DNA from: Georgenia subflava
Lineage (GTDB): Bacteria; Actinomycetota; Actinomycetes; Actinomycetales; Actinomycetaceae
Direction of reading: 5' to 3'
DNA length: 64,000 nt
Assembly: GCF_009193155.1 (NCBI RefSeq)
Contig: NZ_VUKD01000002.1
Span: forward strand, 186,001-250,000
The notes below the pieces were generated by a model, which had not been told where the DNA came from, made no database searches, and saw only the letters and a program-made list of their open reading frames with translations. The position numbers and the translations under genes are program-made. Shown here in pieces: positions 34,882 to 44,986 of the stretch (positions within the stretch are counted from its first letter, which is position 1; each line of letters starts with the position of its first letter).

Positions 34882-35475
34882 TCAGGCGTTGGTGGCGTCG
34901 CCCGGGCCGGTCGGGTCGGCGTGCACGCGGTCCCCGTCGCCGGTGATGGCCTCGTCGGGCCGCTCGGCGGGGGAGCCGTGGCCGTCGTAGTAGCCGGTGT
35001 CCTTGGCGCGCTGGTAGGAGTTGCGGATCTCCGCCTCCGCCTCCTCGCGGCCCACCCAGTGCGCGCCCTCGACCGACTTGCCCGGCTCCAGGTCCTTGTA
35101 CACCTCGAAGAAGTGCTGGATCTCCAGCCGGTGGAACTCGGAGACGTCGTCGATGTCGGTGCGCCACGAGGCGCGCTGGTCCGCTGCCGGCACGCACAGC
35201 ACCTTGTCGTCGCCGCCGGCCTCGTCACGCATCCGGAACATCCCCAGCGCACGGCAACGGATGAGGCAGCCCGGGAAGGTCGGCTCCTCCAGCAGCACGA
35301 GCGCGTCCAGCGGGTCACCGTCCTCGCCGAGCGTGTCCTCGATGAAGCCGTAGTCGTCCGGGTACCGCGTGGACGTGAAGAGCATGCGGTCGAGCCGGAT
35401 GCGTCCGGTCTCGTGGTCCACCTCGTACTTGTTGCGGTTCCCCTTGGGGATCTCGATCGTGACGTCGAACTCCAC
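34882..35475 (-). CDS. ppa: Inorganic pyrophosphatase
   Basis: 197 aa, a family I soluble pyrophosphatase. It hydrolyses pyrophosphate to two phosphates and pulls biosynthetic reactions forward. The metal-binding segment [12 protein letters not shown] (signature DxDPxD-type region GEDGDPLD) and the early [12 protein letters not shown] with catalytic Lys/Glu are intact. The C-terminal ~40 residues (after the last helix, [12 protein letters not shown]) extend beyond the typical 160-175 aa length and look disordered. The GTG start has AGGAAGGG ahead of it; an open frame further upstream is rejected. Confidence 0.95.
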   Translation of the reverse strand: MEFDVTIEIPKGNRNKYEVDHETGRIRLDRMLFTSTRYPDDYGFIEDTLGEDGDPLDALVLLEEPTFPGCLIRCRALGMFRMRDEAGGDDKVLCVPAADQRASWRTDIDDVSEFHRLEIQHFFEVYKDLEPGKSVEGAHWVGREEAEAEIRNSYQRAKDTGYYDGHGSPAERPDEAITGDGDRVHADPTGPGDATNA

Positions 35476-35627
35476 GGCTTCCCTTCCTCTGCCCGCCCGG
35501 GCCGGCGCCCGCGCACAGGACTCTTGCACGCCCGGCACGGACCTGGCCGGGCGCTCCTGGCCACTAGTGTGGCGCACCGGGGGCCGTCGTGCGGCAACGG
35601 CCTACGGACGCAGGGTCAGGAGACGTG

Positions 35628-37013
35628 GTGGCACGAGGTCGACGAACGGTGGGCGGGATCGCCGCCGCGGTCCTCGTCCTGGCGGGCTACGGCGTCGCCG
35701 ACGCGGCCGACGTCGTGCCCGGGGTCCTCACGACCGACCCGCCGCCCGCCGCCGCCGAGCCCTTCCCCGACGTGAGCCTGCCCGGCGGGGACCTGGTCGC
35801 CCCGACCGTCGAGGGCGCGGACGCGGGCGCACCGGCACCGACCCCCGCTGGGCTGGAAGCACTCGCGACGGAGTTCGCGGACGACTACCGCCGCACCGGC
35901 TCGTTCGGGCTCGTCGTGGCGGACGCCATCACCGGCGAGACCCTCCTCGACCACGACGGCGCCACGCCGCGGCTGCCCGCGTCCTCCCTGAAGGTCCTCA
36001 CCGCCGCGGCCGCGCTCGACGCGCTCGGGGCCGACCGGGTGCTCACCACCTCGGCGGTCCAGCCCGCCGAGGGACGCGTCGTCCTCGTCGGTGCCGGCGA
36101 CGTCCTGCTCGGGGCGGGCGAGTCCGACCCGCACGAGGTCGTCGGCCGCGCGGGACTGGCGGACCTCGCTGCACGCACGGCCGCAGCGCTCGCGGAGCAG
36201 GGCACCACGAGCGTCCAGGTCGACGTCGACGACAGCCTCTTCACCGGCGCCGTCCACCACCCCGACTGGCAGGGCATCGACCTCACCTTCGTCATGCCGG
36301 TCCAGGCGCTCGCCGTCGAGGCCGGCCGCATCGGCAACGCGTTCGTCGACGACCCCGCGCTCGAGGCGGGGGCCGCGTTCGCCGACGCGCTCGGAGAGCA
36401 CGGGATCGAGGTCGTCGGGAACGTCGGCCGACGCACCGTCGACCCCGAGGCCGAGGTCCTTGGCGAGGTGGAGTCGGCGACGATCGGCGAGATCGTGCGC
36501 CACACCCTGAAGGTGTCCGACAACTCGGTGGCCGAGGTGCTCGCTCGTCTCGTCGCGGTCGAGCGGGGGGCGACGCCGGACTTCGCCGGGGCGACGTCCG
36601 CGGTGCGGCAGCAGATCGCCGAGCTCGGTGTCGACGTCAGCGGGGTGCAGATCGCCGACGGCTCCGGCCTGAGCGAGAGCAACCGCGTACCCGCCGCCGT
36701 CCTCGTCGACGTCCTGCGCACCGCGGGCGGCCCGGACGGCGCCTCCCTCCACGGCCTGCTCCCCGGCATGCCGGTCTCGGGGCTGGACGGCACGCTCGCC
36801 GACCGGCTGACCGGCGACGCCGCCGGCCGGGTGCGCGCGAAGACCGGGACCCTGATCCGTGCCATCTCCCTGACCGGCACAGTCGTGACCGCGGACGGCC
36901 GCCCGCTCCTCCTGTCTGTGCTCGCCTCGGACCTCGAGGTGGGTACGGCGCTGCAGGCCCGGCTCGCGGTCGACTCGCTGGTCCGCTCGCTCGCGGCGTG
37001 CGGCTGCCGCTGA
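35628..37013 (+). CDS. dacB: D-alanyl-D-alanine carboxypeptidase/endopeptidase (PBP4 type)
   Basis: 461 aa. A membrane-anchored or signal segment (TVGGIAAAVLVLAGYGVADA) precedes a linker and the serine peptidase domain. The three penicillin-binding motifs are present: SSLK near residue 119, SDN near 297 and KTG near 405. It trims peptidoglycan stem peptides outside the membrane. AGGAG at 35618-35622 favours this GTG, though a GTG one codon earlier and another 13 codons earlier are open. It heads a run with the zincin gene, tilS and hpt, the same order as in many actinobacteria. Confidence 0.92.
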   Translation: MARGRRTVGGIAAAVLVLAGYGVADAADVVPGVLTTDPPPAAAEPFPDVSLPGGDLVAPTVEGADAGAPAPTPAGLEALATEFADDYRRTGSFGLVVADAITGETLLDHDGATPRLPASSLKVLTAAAALDALGADRVLTTSAVQPAEGRVVLVGAGDVLLGAGESDPHEVVGRAGLADLAARTAAALAEQGTTSVQVDVDDSLFTGAVHHPDWQGIDLTFVMPVQALAVEAGRIGNAFVDDPALEAGAAFADALGEHGIEVVGNVGRRTVDPEAEVLGEVESATIGEIVRHTLKVSDNSVAEVLARLVAVERGATPDFAGATSAVRQQIAELGVDVSGVQIADGSGLSESNRVPAAVLVDVLRTAGGPDGASLHGLLPGMPVSGLDGTLADRLTGDAAGRVRAKTGTLIRAISLTGTVVTADGRPLLLSVLASDLEVGTALQARLAVDSLVRSLAACGCR

Positions 37014-37026
37014 GTACGGTGAACGC

Positions 37027-38091
37027 ATGAGCAGCGCCGTCGACTGGCAGGTGGCCGTGCGCCGTGCCGGCAGCCTCGCCCGCCCCGGCCCGCGCGGGTC
37101 GCGCGCCGAGCTGCGCGCCCTGATCCAGGTCCTGCGCACGGCCGCCGCCGAGGCGCCCGGGCACGTCGCCGACATCACCGGGCTGCACGCCGCCGGTGCC
37201 ACGGCGGCGCGCGTACCGGTCTACGTGGTGGACAGACCTCGCTGGGCCGAGGCCAACGTGGCGATGTTCGCCGAGCTGACGAACGGTCTCCTGCCCACCT
37301 CCAAGCTGCCCGGCTCTGCCCGGATGGCGGGGGAGGAGATGGGCGTCATGCTCGCGCTGATCGCCTCCAAGGTCCTCGGTCAGTTCGACCCCTTCAGCCC
37401 GACGACGACCCCGCCCGGTCGCCTGCTTCTCGTGGCACCGAACGTGCTCAAGGTCGAGCGCGAGCTGGACCTGGACGCGATGGACTTCCGGCTGTGGGTC
37501 TGCCTGCACGAGCAGACCCACGCCGTGCAGTTCGCCGCCGCGCCCTGGCTGGCCGACCATCTCTCAGCTCGGATGCGGACCCTCGTCGAGGGCGTCTCCG
37601 CCACGACCGACGGCGCTGACCGGCTGCAGCGCGCGGTCCGAGCCGTTGTCGAGACCCTCGGCTCCGCCGTCGGCGGTGGGGCGTCCTCGACAACGACGAC
37701 CGACGTCGGCGGCCCCCTGGTCGATGCCTTCCTCGAGGCCGGCGAGCGCGAGGCCATGGGCGAGATCGTGGCCGTCATGAGCCTGCTGGAAGGTCACGCC
37801 GACGTCGTCATGGACGCGGTCGGCCCGTCCCGGCTCCCCTCGGTGCGCCGCATCCGGGCGGCGTTCGAGAAGCGCCGCGACGGCACCGGGACGCTCGACA
37901 TCATGCTGCGCCGGCTGCTCGGCATGGACGCCAAGGTCGCCCAGTACCGCAACGGCGCCCGCTTCGTGCGCGCCGTCGTGGACCAGGTCGGTCACGAGGG
38001 CCTCAACGCCGTCTGGACCGGGCCCGGCCTGCTGCCCACCGCCGCCGAGGTGGCCGACCCGGCCGCCTGGGTGCGTCGCGTCCACGGCTGA
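37027..38091 (+). CDS. Zincin-type metallopeptidase family protein (F420-associated uncharacterised family)
   Basis: 354 aa. The motif HEQTH (HExxH, first His near residue 161) plus a downstream EGHAD segment match the zincin-like family found next to dacB and tilS in actinobacteria, often labelled 'coenzyme F420 biosynthesis associated'. No F420 gene is seen here, so that label is not informative. A Ser/Thr/Gly-rich stretch (about 217-232) interrupts the helical body. The substrate is unknown. It begins 13 bp after dacB. Confidence 0.85.
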   Translation: MSSAVDWQVAVRRAGSLARPGPRGSRAELRALIQVLRTAAAEAPGHVADITGLHAAGATAARVPVYVVDRPRWAEANVAMFAELTNGLLPTSKLPGSARMAGEEMGVMLALIASKVLGQFDPFSPTTTPPGRLLLVAPNVLKVERELDLDAMDFRLWVCLHEQTHAVQFAAAPWLADHLSARMRTLVEGVSATTDGADRLQRAVRAVVETLGSAVGGGASSTTTTDVGGPLVDAFLEAGEREAMGEIVAVMSLLEGHADVVMDAVGPSRLPSVRRIRAAFEKRRDGTGTLDIMLRRLLGMDAKVAQYRNGARFVRAVVDQVGHEGLNAVWTGPGLLPTAAEVADPAAWVRRVHG

Positions 38092-38098
38092 GCCCGCC

Positions 38099-39148
38099 GT
38101 GCCCGGCCCGCACCCGGCCGTCGCGGCCGCGCGTCTGGCGGTCCGCGGCTGCCTGGCGGACCTCCCGCCCGGCGCCCGGGTGCTCGTCGCCTGCTCGGGC
38201 GGCGCCGACTCCCTGGCGCTCGCCGCCGCCACCGCGTTCGTCGCCGCTCGCGACGCCCGACCGGCCGGTGCGGTCGTCGTGGACCACCGGCTCCAGCCCG
38301 GCTCCGACCGAGTCGCCGCCCGGGCCGCCGCGCAGTGCGTGGAGCTCGGGCTGGAACCGGTCCTGGTACGAGCGGTCGACGTCGACGGCGGCCCGCGCGG
38401 CGCGGGTGCGGGCGGCCCCGAGGCGGCGGCGCGCGATGCCCGGTACGGGGCGCTCGCGGCGGCCGCGGAGGGGGAGGGCGCCGCTGCCGTGCTGCTCGGC
38501 CACTCCCTCGACGACCAGGCCGAGACCGTGCTCCTCGGGCTCGCCCGCGGCTCCGGGGCCCGCTCCCTCGCCGGGATGCCCGCCGTCCGCGGCCTGTGGC
38601 GCCGCCCGTTCCTCGGGCTACGACGGGCCCAGACCGAGCAGGTGTGCCGGGCGCTCGGCCTCGACTTCGTCCGGGACCCGGCCAACGCGGCGGCCGGGCC
38701 CTGGCGGGCGGCCGACGGCAGCCCGCTGCGCCGTGCTGCCGTCCGGGAGACGGCCCTGCCGGCGCTCGCCGCCGCGCTGGGGCCCGGCGTCGTCGAGGCG
38801 CTCGGGCGCACCGCCGCACAGCTGACCCGGGACGCCGACCTCCTCGAGACCCTCGCCGAGGAGCTGCTCGCGACGGCGCTCCGACCAGAACGTGTCACTC
38901 GGCGCGAGGGGGGTGACATCGAGCTCGACGTCGAGGTCCTCGCCGCCGCGCACCCGGCCCTGCGCTCGCGGGCGCTGCGCGCCGCCGCGGTCCGTGCCGG
39001 TGCCGCGGCCGGTGCGCTCGCCGCCGTGCACGTCGCGGAGCTCGACGCCCTCGTCGTGGGCTTCCACGGGCAGGGCCCCATCCCCCTCCCCGGCGGGATC
39101 GTCGCCGCACGCCGGTGTGGCAGGCTAACTCTCGGGTCGGCCGGCTGA
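38099..39148 (+). CDS. tilS: tRNA(Ile)-lysidine synthase
   Basis: 349 aa. It converts C34 of the CAU anticodon to lysidine so that the tRNA reads AUA. The PP-loop SGGADS is at residues 33-38, and the family motif [21 protein letters not shown] follows. The C-terminal part is short compared with E. coli TilS, as usual in actinobacteria. The start is GTG, seven bases after the zincin stop, with no strong ribosome-binding site, which suggests coupling. Confidence 0.95.
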   Translation: MPGPHPAVAAARLAVRGCLADLPPGARVLVACSGGADSLALAAATAFVAARDARPAGAVVVDHRLQPGSDRVAARAAAQCVELGLEPVLVRAVDVDGGPRGAGAGGPEAAARDARYGALAAAAEGEGAAAVLLGHSLDDQAETVLLGLARGSGARSLAGMPAVRGLWRRPFLGLRRAQTEQVCRALGLDFVRDPANAAAGPWRAADGSPLRRAAVRETALPALAAALGPGVVEALGRTAAQLTRDADLLETLAEELLATALRPERVTRREGGDIELDVEVLAAAHPALRSRALRAAAVRAGAAAGALAAVHVAELDALVVGFHGQGPIPLPGGIVAARRCGRLTLGSAG

Positions 39149-39182
39149 GGCGCGGCGGCGAGCATTCGAGCGAGGAGAGCAC

Positions 39183-39737
39183 GTGGACGCGCAGGACATG
39201 GGGCAGGACCTGGAGAAGGTGCTGCTGAGCCAGGAGCAGATCGAGGAGCGGCTGACCGAGCTCGCCGCGCAGATCGACGCCGACTACGCCGGCAAGGAGC
39301 TCCTGCTCGTCGGCGTGCTGCGCGGCGCGGTCATGGTCATGGCCGATCTCTCCCGTCGGCTGCACCTGCCCGTCCAGATGGACTGGATGGCGGTGTCCTC
39401 CTACGGCTCGGGCACCAAGTCCTCCGGCGTCGTGCGCATCCTCAAGGACCTCGACACCGACCTGCACGGACGCGACGTCCTCATCGTCGAGGACATCATC
39501 GACTCGGGCCTGACGCTGTCCTGGCTGCTGGCGAACCTCCGCTCGCGCGGGCCGGCGTCGGTCGAGATCGCCACGCTGCTGCGCAAGCCGGAGGCGGCCA
39601 AGGTCGCCGTCGACGTGCGCTACGTCGGCTTCGACATCCCGCCGGAGTTCGTCGTCGGCTACGGCCTGGACTACGCCGAGCGGTACCGGCACCTTCCCTT
39701 CGTCGGGACCCTGGCCCCGCACGTCTACGGGGGCTGA
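39183..39737 (+). CDS. hpt: Hypoxanthine phosphoribosyltransferase
   Basis: 184 aa purine salvage enzyme that makes IMP or GMP from hypoxanthine or guanine and PRPP. The PRPP-binding motif [13 protein letters not shown] and the flexible-loop SSYGSG are present, as is the C-terminal [11 protein letters not shown]. The start is GTG with GAGGAG ahead. The tilS-hpt-ftsH order is conserved across many Gram-positive bacteria, which supports all three calls. Confidence 0.96.
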   Translation: MDAQDMGQDLEKVLLSQEQIEERLTELAAQIDADYAGKELLLVGVLRGAVMVMADLSRRLHLPVQMDWMAVSSYGSGTKSSGVVRILKDLDTDLHGRDVLIVEDIIDSGLTLSWLLANLRSRGPASVEIATLLRKPEAAKVAVDVRYVGFDIPPEFVVGYGLDYAERYRHLPFVGTLAPHVYGG

Positions 39738-39969
39738 CCCGCCGACCCGCCCCGGTCGTCCCCCGCCGGCCCGCCCCGGTTGACCGCCGAGCCGCCACGG
39801 TCGCCCGCCGACGGCCCGACGCGGCCGGAGCCGCGTGCCGAGGCCGCCGGTCCTGGCCGCTCATGCCCTGCGCGAACACGGGCCGTGCGCCCAGCCGACG
39901 TCCAGGAATGTCGTATACCGTCAGGGAAACCGTGCGACCAGGAGGGACCGGGCGCCAAGCCCACACTCG

Positions 39970-42033
39970 ATGAACGCGAAGAACTTGCTGCGAGGTCCGC
40001 TCGTCTGGATCCTCCTGATGCTCCTGTTCGTCTCCCTGGGGTGGTCCCTCCTGGGGCAGAGCGGGACGCAGCAGATCGACACCTCCCAGGGTCTGAAGCT
40101 GCTCGAGGGCGACACCGTCGAGCAGGTCGAGATCACCGAGGGCACCCAGCGTGTGCGCATGACGCTGAGCGAGCCGTTCGAGGTCGACGACGGCGAGGGC
40201 AACACCGTCGACAAGGGCACCAGCGTGGAGTTCTTCTACGTCACGCCCCAGGGCGAGACGGTGGCCCAGGCGGTCGAGGCCGCCGACCCCGAGAAGGGCT
40301 ACAACTCGGTGGTGCCGACCACGTCGGTGTGGACGTCGCTGCTGACGTTCATGCTGCCGATGATCATCATCTTCATCGTCTTCTGGTGGCTGCTCTCGCG
40401 GATGCAGGGCGGCGCCGGCGGCATGATGAAGTTCGGCAAGTCCAAGGCCAAGATGGTCTCCAAGGAGACCCCGCAGGTCACCTTCGCCGACGTCGCCGGC
40501 GAGGACGAGGCCGTCGAGGAGCTCGAGGAGATCAAGGAGTTCCTCGCCGAGCCGGAGAAGTTCCAGGCGGTCGGCGCCAAGATCCCCAAGGGCGTGCTGC
40601 TGTACGGCCCGCCAGGGACCGGCAAGACCCTCCTGGCCCGCGCCGTCGCCGGCGAGGCCGGCGTGCCCTTCTTCTCCATCTCCGGCTCGGAGTTCGTGGA
40701 GATGTTCGTCGGCGTGGGCGCCTCCCGGGTGCGCGACCTCTTCGAGCAGGCCAAGTCCAACGCCCCGGCCATCATCTTCGTCGACGAGATCGATGCCGTC
40801 GGGCGTCACCGCGGTGCCGGCATGGGCGGCGGGCACGACGAGCGCGAGCAGACCCTCAACCAGCTCCTGGTGGAGATGGACGGCTTCGACGTCAACACCA
40901 ACGTCATCCTCATCGCCGCCACCAACCGCCCCGACGTCCTGGACCCGGCGCTGCTGCGCCCCGGACGCTTCGACCGACAGGTCGCGGTGGAGGCGCCGGA
41001 CCTGCACGGCCGCGCGGCCATCCTCCGCGTGCACTCCCAGGGCAAGCCCATGGCCCCCGGCGTCGACCTGGACATGGTGGCCAAGCGGACGCCCGGCTTC
41101 ACCGGTGCCGACCTGGCCAACGTGCTCAACGAGGCCGCCCTGCTGACCGCCCGCTCCAACGCCCAGCTGATCGACGACCGCGCCCTGGACGAGGCGATCG
41201 ACCGCGTCATCGCCGGCCCGCAGAAGCGCACCCGGGTGATGAACGAGAAGGAGCTCAAGGTCACGGCCTACCACGAGGGCGGGCACGCGCTGGCGGCGGC
41301 CGCCCTGCGCTACACCGACCCGGTGACGAAGGTGACGATCCTGCCCCGTGGTCGTGCGCTGGGCTACACGATGGTCATGCCCAGCGAGGACAAGTACTCG
41401 ACGTCGCGCAACGAGCTGCTCGACCAGCTCGCCTACGCCATGGGCGGCCGGGTGGCCGAGGAGATCGTCTTCCACGACCCCACGACCGGCGCCTCGAACG
41501 ACATCGAGAAGGCCACGGCGATCGCCCGGAAGATGGTCGTCGAGTACGGCATGAGCGAGCGGGTCGGGGCGATCAAGCTCGGCCAGACGCAGGGCGAGCC
41601 GTTCCTCGGCCGGGACATCGGCCACCAGCGCGACTACTCCGAGGACGTCGCCCGGATCGTCGACGAGGAGGTCCGCCGCCTGATCGAGGCCGCCCACGAC
41701 GAGGCGTGGGAGATCCTCCACACCTACCGGGACGTCCTGGACAACCTCGTCCTCGAGCTCCTCGAGAACGAGACCCTCAACGAGGCCGAGCTCGCCCGCG
41801 TCTTCAGCCCGGTGACCAAGCGGGAGGCGCGGCCGGTCTGGCTGTCCTCCGAGGACCGGCACGTCAGCAGCCGTCCGCCGGTGCTCACCGCCGCCGAGCG
41901 TGCCCGCGGGGAGCGCATGCTCCCCGAGGACCAGATCGCCGCGGCCGGCGAGTCGAACCTCGGCGAGCACGGCCCGGGCATCGGGCAGGTGCCCGACGGC
42001 GGGACCGTCGGCGGCCCCGCCGAGGGCGCCTGA
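39970..42033 (+). CDS. ftsH: FtsH, membrane-bound ATP-dependent zinc metalloprotease
   Basis: 687 aa. It degrades membrane and regulatory proteins. Two membrane helices (about residues 8-28 and 122-142) flank a small extracytoplasmic domain. The AAA module has Walker A GPPGTGKT at 213-220, and the protease has the HEGGH zinc motif from His435. The Gly-rich C-terminus is disordered. The ATG gives the conserved N-terminus MNAKNLLRG, but the best ribosome-binding site (AGGAGGGA) lies more than 20 bases upstream, so the start is less certain than the gene. folE follows two bases after its stop. Confidence 0.96.
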   Translation: MNAKNLLRGPLVWILLMLLFVSLGWSLLGQSGTQQIDTSQGLKLLEGDTVEQVEITEGTQRVRMTLSEPFEVDDGEGNTVDKGTSVEFFYVTPQGETVAQAVEAADPEKGYNSVVPTTSVWTSLLTFMLPMIIIFIVFWWLLSRMQGGAGGMMKFGKSKAKMVSKETPQVTFADVAGEDEAVEELEEIKEFLAEPEKFQAVGAKIPKGVLLYGPPGTGKTLLARAVAGEAGVPFFSISGSEFVEMFVGVGASRVRDLFEQAKSNAPAIIFVDEIDAVGRHRGAGMGGGHDEREQTLNQLLVEMDGFDVNTNVILIAATNRPDVLDPALLRPGRFDRQVAVEAPDLHGRAAILRVHSQGKPMAPGVDLDMVAKRTPGFTGADLANVLNEAALLTARSNAQLIDDRALDEAIDRVIAGPQKRTRVMNEKELKVTAYHEGGHALAAAALRYTDPVTKVTILPRGRALGYTMVMPSEDKYSTSRNELLDQLAYAMGGRVAEEIVFHDPTTGASNDIEKATAIARKMVVEYGMSERVGAIKLGQTQGEPFLGRDIGHQRDYSEDVARIVDEEVRRLIEAAHDEAWEILHTYRDVLDNLVLELLENETLNEAELARVFSPVTKREARPVWLSSEDRHVSSRPPVLTAAERARGERMLPEDQIAAAGESNLGEHGPGIGQVPDGGTVGGPAEGA

Positions 42034-42035
42034 GC

Positions 42036-42797
42036 ATGGCCGGGGCGCCGCCGTCGCCGGGTGGCGACGGCATCCCCGGGTCACCGGACGCCATCTCCGG
42101 GTCACCGGGCGCCATCCCCGAGTCACCGGGCGCCATCCCCGGGTCTCCGGACGCTGCCGCCGAGCGGCCTCACCTTGTCAGCGACGCCGCGCCGCTGCAC
42201 GACCCCGGCGACGACGCGGCCCGGCGCCCGTACGACCCCGAGGGCGTGCGTCGTGCGGTGCGCGACCTGCTCGTCGCGGTCGGCGAGGACCCGGACCGGG
42301 ACGGCCTGGCCGGGACGCCTGAGCGGATGGCGCGTGCCTACGCCGAGATGTTCGCCGGGCTCGCGGAGAACCCCGCCGACCACCTCGAGGCCGTTTTCGA
42401 CATCGGCCACGAGGAGATGGTCCTCGTGCGCGACATCCCGCTGTACTCGATGTGCGAGCACCACCTGCTGCCGTTCCACGGCGTCGCCCACGTGGGCTAC
42501 ATCCCGGCCGTGGACGGGCGGGTCACCGGGCTGAGCAAGCTCGCCCGCCTGGTCGAGGGCTACGCCCGCCGCCCTCAGGTCCAGGAGCGCCTCACCTCGC
42601 AGGTCGCGGACGCGCTCGTGGACCGGCTCCAGCCGCGCGGAGTCATCGTGGTGGTCGAGGCCGAGCACCTGTGCATGTCGATGCGCGGCGTGCGGAAGCC
42701 GGGCTCGCGCACCCTCACGTCCGCCGTGCGCGGCCACATGCGCCGGGCCGCCACCCGCGCCGAGGCGATGAGCCTCATCGTCGGCCACCGCGGCTGA
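42036..42797 (+). CDS. folE: GTP cyclohydrolase I
   Basis: 253 aa. It makes dihydroneopterin triphosphate, the first step of folate synthesis. Zinc ligands sit in [11 protein letters not shown] (Cys140) and [10 protein letters not shown] (Cys near 212). The final third is highly conserved. The first ~65 residues are an extension with four tandem heptapeptides of the type IPGSPDA, not part of the catalytic domain. The ATG follows the ftsH stop by two bases and no later in-frame start fits well. It begins the folE-folP-folBK set. Confidence 0.95.
   Translation: MAGAPPSPGGDGIPGSPDAISGSPGAIPESPGAIPGSPDAAAERPHLVSDAAPLHDPGDDAARRPYDPEGVRRAVRDLLVAVGEDPDRDGLAGTPERMARAYAEMFAGLAENPADHLEAVFDIGHEEMVLVRDIPLYSMCEHHLLPFHGVAHVGYIPAVDGRVTGLSKLARLVEGYARRPQVQERLTSQVADALVDRLQPRGVIVVVEAEHLCMSMRGVRKPGSRTLTSAVRGHMRRAATRAEAMSLIVGHRG
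42072..42155 (+). repeat. Four in-frame 21-bp tandem repeats in the folE N-terminus
   Basis: Units at 42072, 42093, 42114 and 42135, each ATCCCCGGGTCACCGG-like, encoding [21 protein letters not shown] and IPGSPDA. Confidence 0.95.
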
Positions 42798-42824
42798 CCT
42801 GGACCAGCCGGATAGCCTGGACGC

Positions 42825-43703
42825 GTGAGCGAGCGAGAGCGCCGTCGGCGCGCCACCACCGGACCGCGGCCCCTGCCCGCATCCGTGCAGGACCCGGGCC
42901 GCGCGCTGGTGATGGGCGTCGTCAACGTCACCCCGGACTCCTTCTCCGACGGCGGCCAGTGGTTCGACACCGACGTCGCGATCGCGCACGCTCGGCACCT
43001 GCTCGCCCAGGGCGCCGACATCGTCGACATCGGCGGTGAGTCCACCCGGCCCGGCGCCGCCCCGGTCACCCCCGACGAGGAGCGGGTGCGGGTGCTGCCG
43101 GTCGTGCGTGCCCTGGTCGCCGACGGTGCCGTCGTCAGCGTGGACACGGTCAACGCGACCACCGCGCGGGCCGCCGCCGAGGCCGGGGCCCACATCGTCA
43201 ACGACGTCTCCGGTGGCCTCGCCGACCCGGAGATGGCCCCGACCCTGGCCCGCACCGGCCTGGTGTACGTGATCCAGCACTGGCGCGGGTCGCCCGAGAC
43301 GATGGACTCGCTGGCGACCTACGACGACGTCGTCGGCGAGGTGTGCGCCGAGCTCGAGCAGCGGGTCGCCGGCGCCCGCCGCGCCGGCGTGCGCCCCGAG
43401 CAGATCGTCGTCGACCCGGGGCTCGGGTTCGCGAAGAAGGCCCCGCACAACTGGCTGCTCCTCGCTCACCTCGACGCGCTCGCCGAGCTCGGCCACCCGG
43501 TGCTCGTGGGGGCTTCGCGCAAGCGGTTCCTCTCCGCCGTCGTCCCGCCGGCGCTCGCGGACCAGCCGCTCGCCCGCGACAACGCCACCTCGGCGATCAG
43601 TGCCCTCTCGGCCGCCGCCGGCGCCTGGGCGGTCCGGGTGCACGAGGTCGCGGCTTCGGTCGACGCCGTCCGGGTGGCCGCCGCCTGGCAGGGGCACCGG
43701 TGA
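42825..43703 (+). CDS. folP: Dihydropteroate synthase
   Basis: 292 aa TIM-barrel enzyme that joins p-aminobenzoate to the pterin pyrophosphate; it is the sulfonamide target. Motifs: GVVNVTPDSFSDGG, DIGGESTRPGA, and the late GASRKRFLS. The GTG start is 27 bp after folE. Its stop overlaps the start of the FolB-FolK fusion (GTGA), so translation is coupled. The second active-site loops look intact. Confidence 0.97.
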   Translation: MSERERRRRATTGPRPLPASVQDPGRALVMGVVNVTPDSFSDGGQWFDTDVAIAHARHLLAQGADIVDIGGESTRPGAAPVTPDEERVRVLPVVRALVADGAVVSVDTVNATTARAAAEAGAHIVNDVSGGLADPEMAPTLARTGLVYVIQHWRGSPETMDSLATYDDVVGEVCAELEQRVAGARRAGVRPEQIVVDPGLGFAKKAPHNWLLLAHLDALAELGHPVLVGASRKRFLSAVVPPALADQPLARDNATSAISALSAAAGAWAVRVHEVAASVDAVRVAAAWQGHR

Positions 43704-44986
43704 TCCGCGACGCGGACGGGCGCGAGCTCGACCAGATCCGCGTGCTCGGCCTGAGCGCCACGGGCCACCACGGGGTCTTCGCGCACGAGCGCGCGGAGGG
43801 GCAGACCTTCGGGGCCGACGTCGTGCTGCACCTCGACACCCGCGCCGCCGGCGGCACCGACGACCTCGCCGCCACCGTGAGCTACGCCGACGTCGCGGAG
43901 GACGTCGTCGCGATCCTCGGCGGCGAGCCGGTCGACCTGGTGGAGACCCTCGCCGCCCGCATCGCGGACGCGGTGCTGGCGCGGCCCGGCGTCCACGCGG
44001 TGGACGTGACGGTGCACAAGCCGCAGGCGCCGCTGACCGTGCCGTTCGACGACGTCCAGCTGTCGATCCGGCGGTACGCGCACGAGGCCGGTTCGCACAT
44101 CGCGCACGAGGCTGGTGCGCACATCGCGCACCAGACCGCCGACCAGTCCGGGACCCACGAAGTTGCCGCTGACCGGGCCAGGACCGACGAGGTTGCTGAA
44201 GTGGTCGCTATAGCAACCACTTCAGCAACCTCGTCGTTCGACGGCGGTGGCGGCAGTGGCGCGGAGCCCGCCGAGGCGCTGGAGCGGCGACCGCACCGGC
44301 CGGCCCACGTGGTGCTCGCGCTCGGGGCCAACATCGGTGATCCGGCGGCGACCCTGCACGCCGCCGTCGAGTCGCTCTCGGCCGCCGACGGGCTCGAGGT
44401 CACCGCCGTGTCACCGGTGGCCCGTACCGCTCCGGTGCTCGCGCCCGGGCAGGACGCCCAGCCGGACTACCTCAACGCCGTCGTGCTCGCCACGACCACC
44501 CTCGCGCCGCTGGAGCTTCTCGACCTCGCCCACCGTCTCGAGGACGAGCACGGGCGTCGCCGGGAGGAACGGTGGGGCGCGCGCACGCTCGACATCGACA
44601 TCATCGCCGTGGACGACCTCCGCTCCACCGACCCCGTCCTGACGCTGCCGCACCCGCGCGCCCACGAGCGTGCGTTCGTCCTCGCCCCGTGGGCCGCGGC
44701 CGACCCCGGCGCCGTCCTCCCGGGACCGGACGGCGGCCCGGTCGCCGAGCTCGCCGACCGGGCGGCCGACCGGGGAAGCCTGGAATGGGTCCCCGGCGAG
44801 CTGCCGGCCAGAGGGGCTGCGGCAGCGCTCAGGGAGACGGTGCCCGCCAAGGTTCGGTCCTCGGCTGCGGCGCCGTCGGAGGTGGCGACCCCGGAGGAGG
44901 TTCCCGCAGAGGCAGCGCCTTCGGCGGCCCCAAGCTCGGCACCCGCAGAGTCGTCGGACGCGGCCGAGCCGCACGGTGGTCGTTGA
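43700..44986 (+). CDS. folBK: Bifunctional dihydroneopterin aldolase / HPPK (FolB-FolK fusion)
   Basis: 428 aa. Residues about 5-125 are the FolB aldolase domain (GHHGVFAHERAEGQTFGADV). About 204-360 are the FolK pyrophosphokinase (LALGANIGDP, then RWGARTLDIDIIAVDD and HPRAHERAFVLAPW). The C-terminal ~60 residues are Ala/Ser/Glu-rich and disordered. The ~75-residue linker is unusual: it starts with two 24-bp repeats (AGSHIAHE, AGAHIAHQ) and then carries a 52-bp palindrome that encodes DEVAEVVAIATTSATSS. The start is GTG, overlapping the folP stop. It supplies two consecutive folate steps in one chain. Confidence 0.93.
   Translation: MIRDADGRELDQIRVLGLSATGHHGVFAHERAEGQTFGADVVLHLDTRAAGGTDDLAATVSYADVAEDVVAILGGEPVDLVETLAARIADAVLARPGVHAVDVTVHKPQAPLTVPFDDVQLSIRRYAHEAGSHIAHEAGAHIAHQTADQSGTHEVAADRARTDEVAEVVAIATTSATSSFDGGGGSGAEPAEALERRPHRPAHVVLALGANIGDPAATLHAAVESLSAADGLEVTAVSPVARTAPVLAPGQDAQPDYLNAVVLATTTLAPLELLDLAHRLEDEHGRRREERWGARTLDIDIIAVDDLRSTDPVLTLPHPRAHERAFVLAPWAAADPGAVLPGPDGGPVAELADRAADRGSLEWVPGELPARGAAAALRETVPAKVRSSAAAPSEVATPEEVPAEAAPSAAPSSAPAESSDAAEPHGGR
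44087..44134 (+). repeat. Two in-frame 24-bp repeats in the FolB-FolK linker
   Basis: Units at 44087 and 44111 share GCACATCGCGCAC and encode AGSHIAHE and AGAHIAHQ. Confidence 0.88.
44185..44236. repeat. 52-bp near-perfect palindrome inside folBK
   Basis: Arms at 44185-44208 and 44213-44236 pair over 24 bp with one mismatch, around the 4-base centre TATA. The left arm begins CGACGAGGTTGCTGAAGTGG. It lies in frame within the interdomain linker. Its base composition (about 50 percent GC) is far below the surrounding coding sequence, which suggests an inserted element. Confidence 0.92.

Noticed and set aside
37027-38091. F420 biosynthesis function for the zincin gene
   Set aside because: The family label comes from co-occurrence in other genomes; no F420 genes are seen here.
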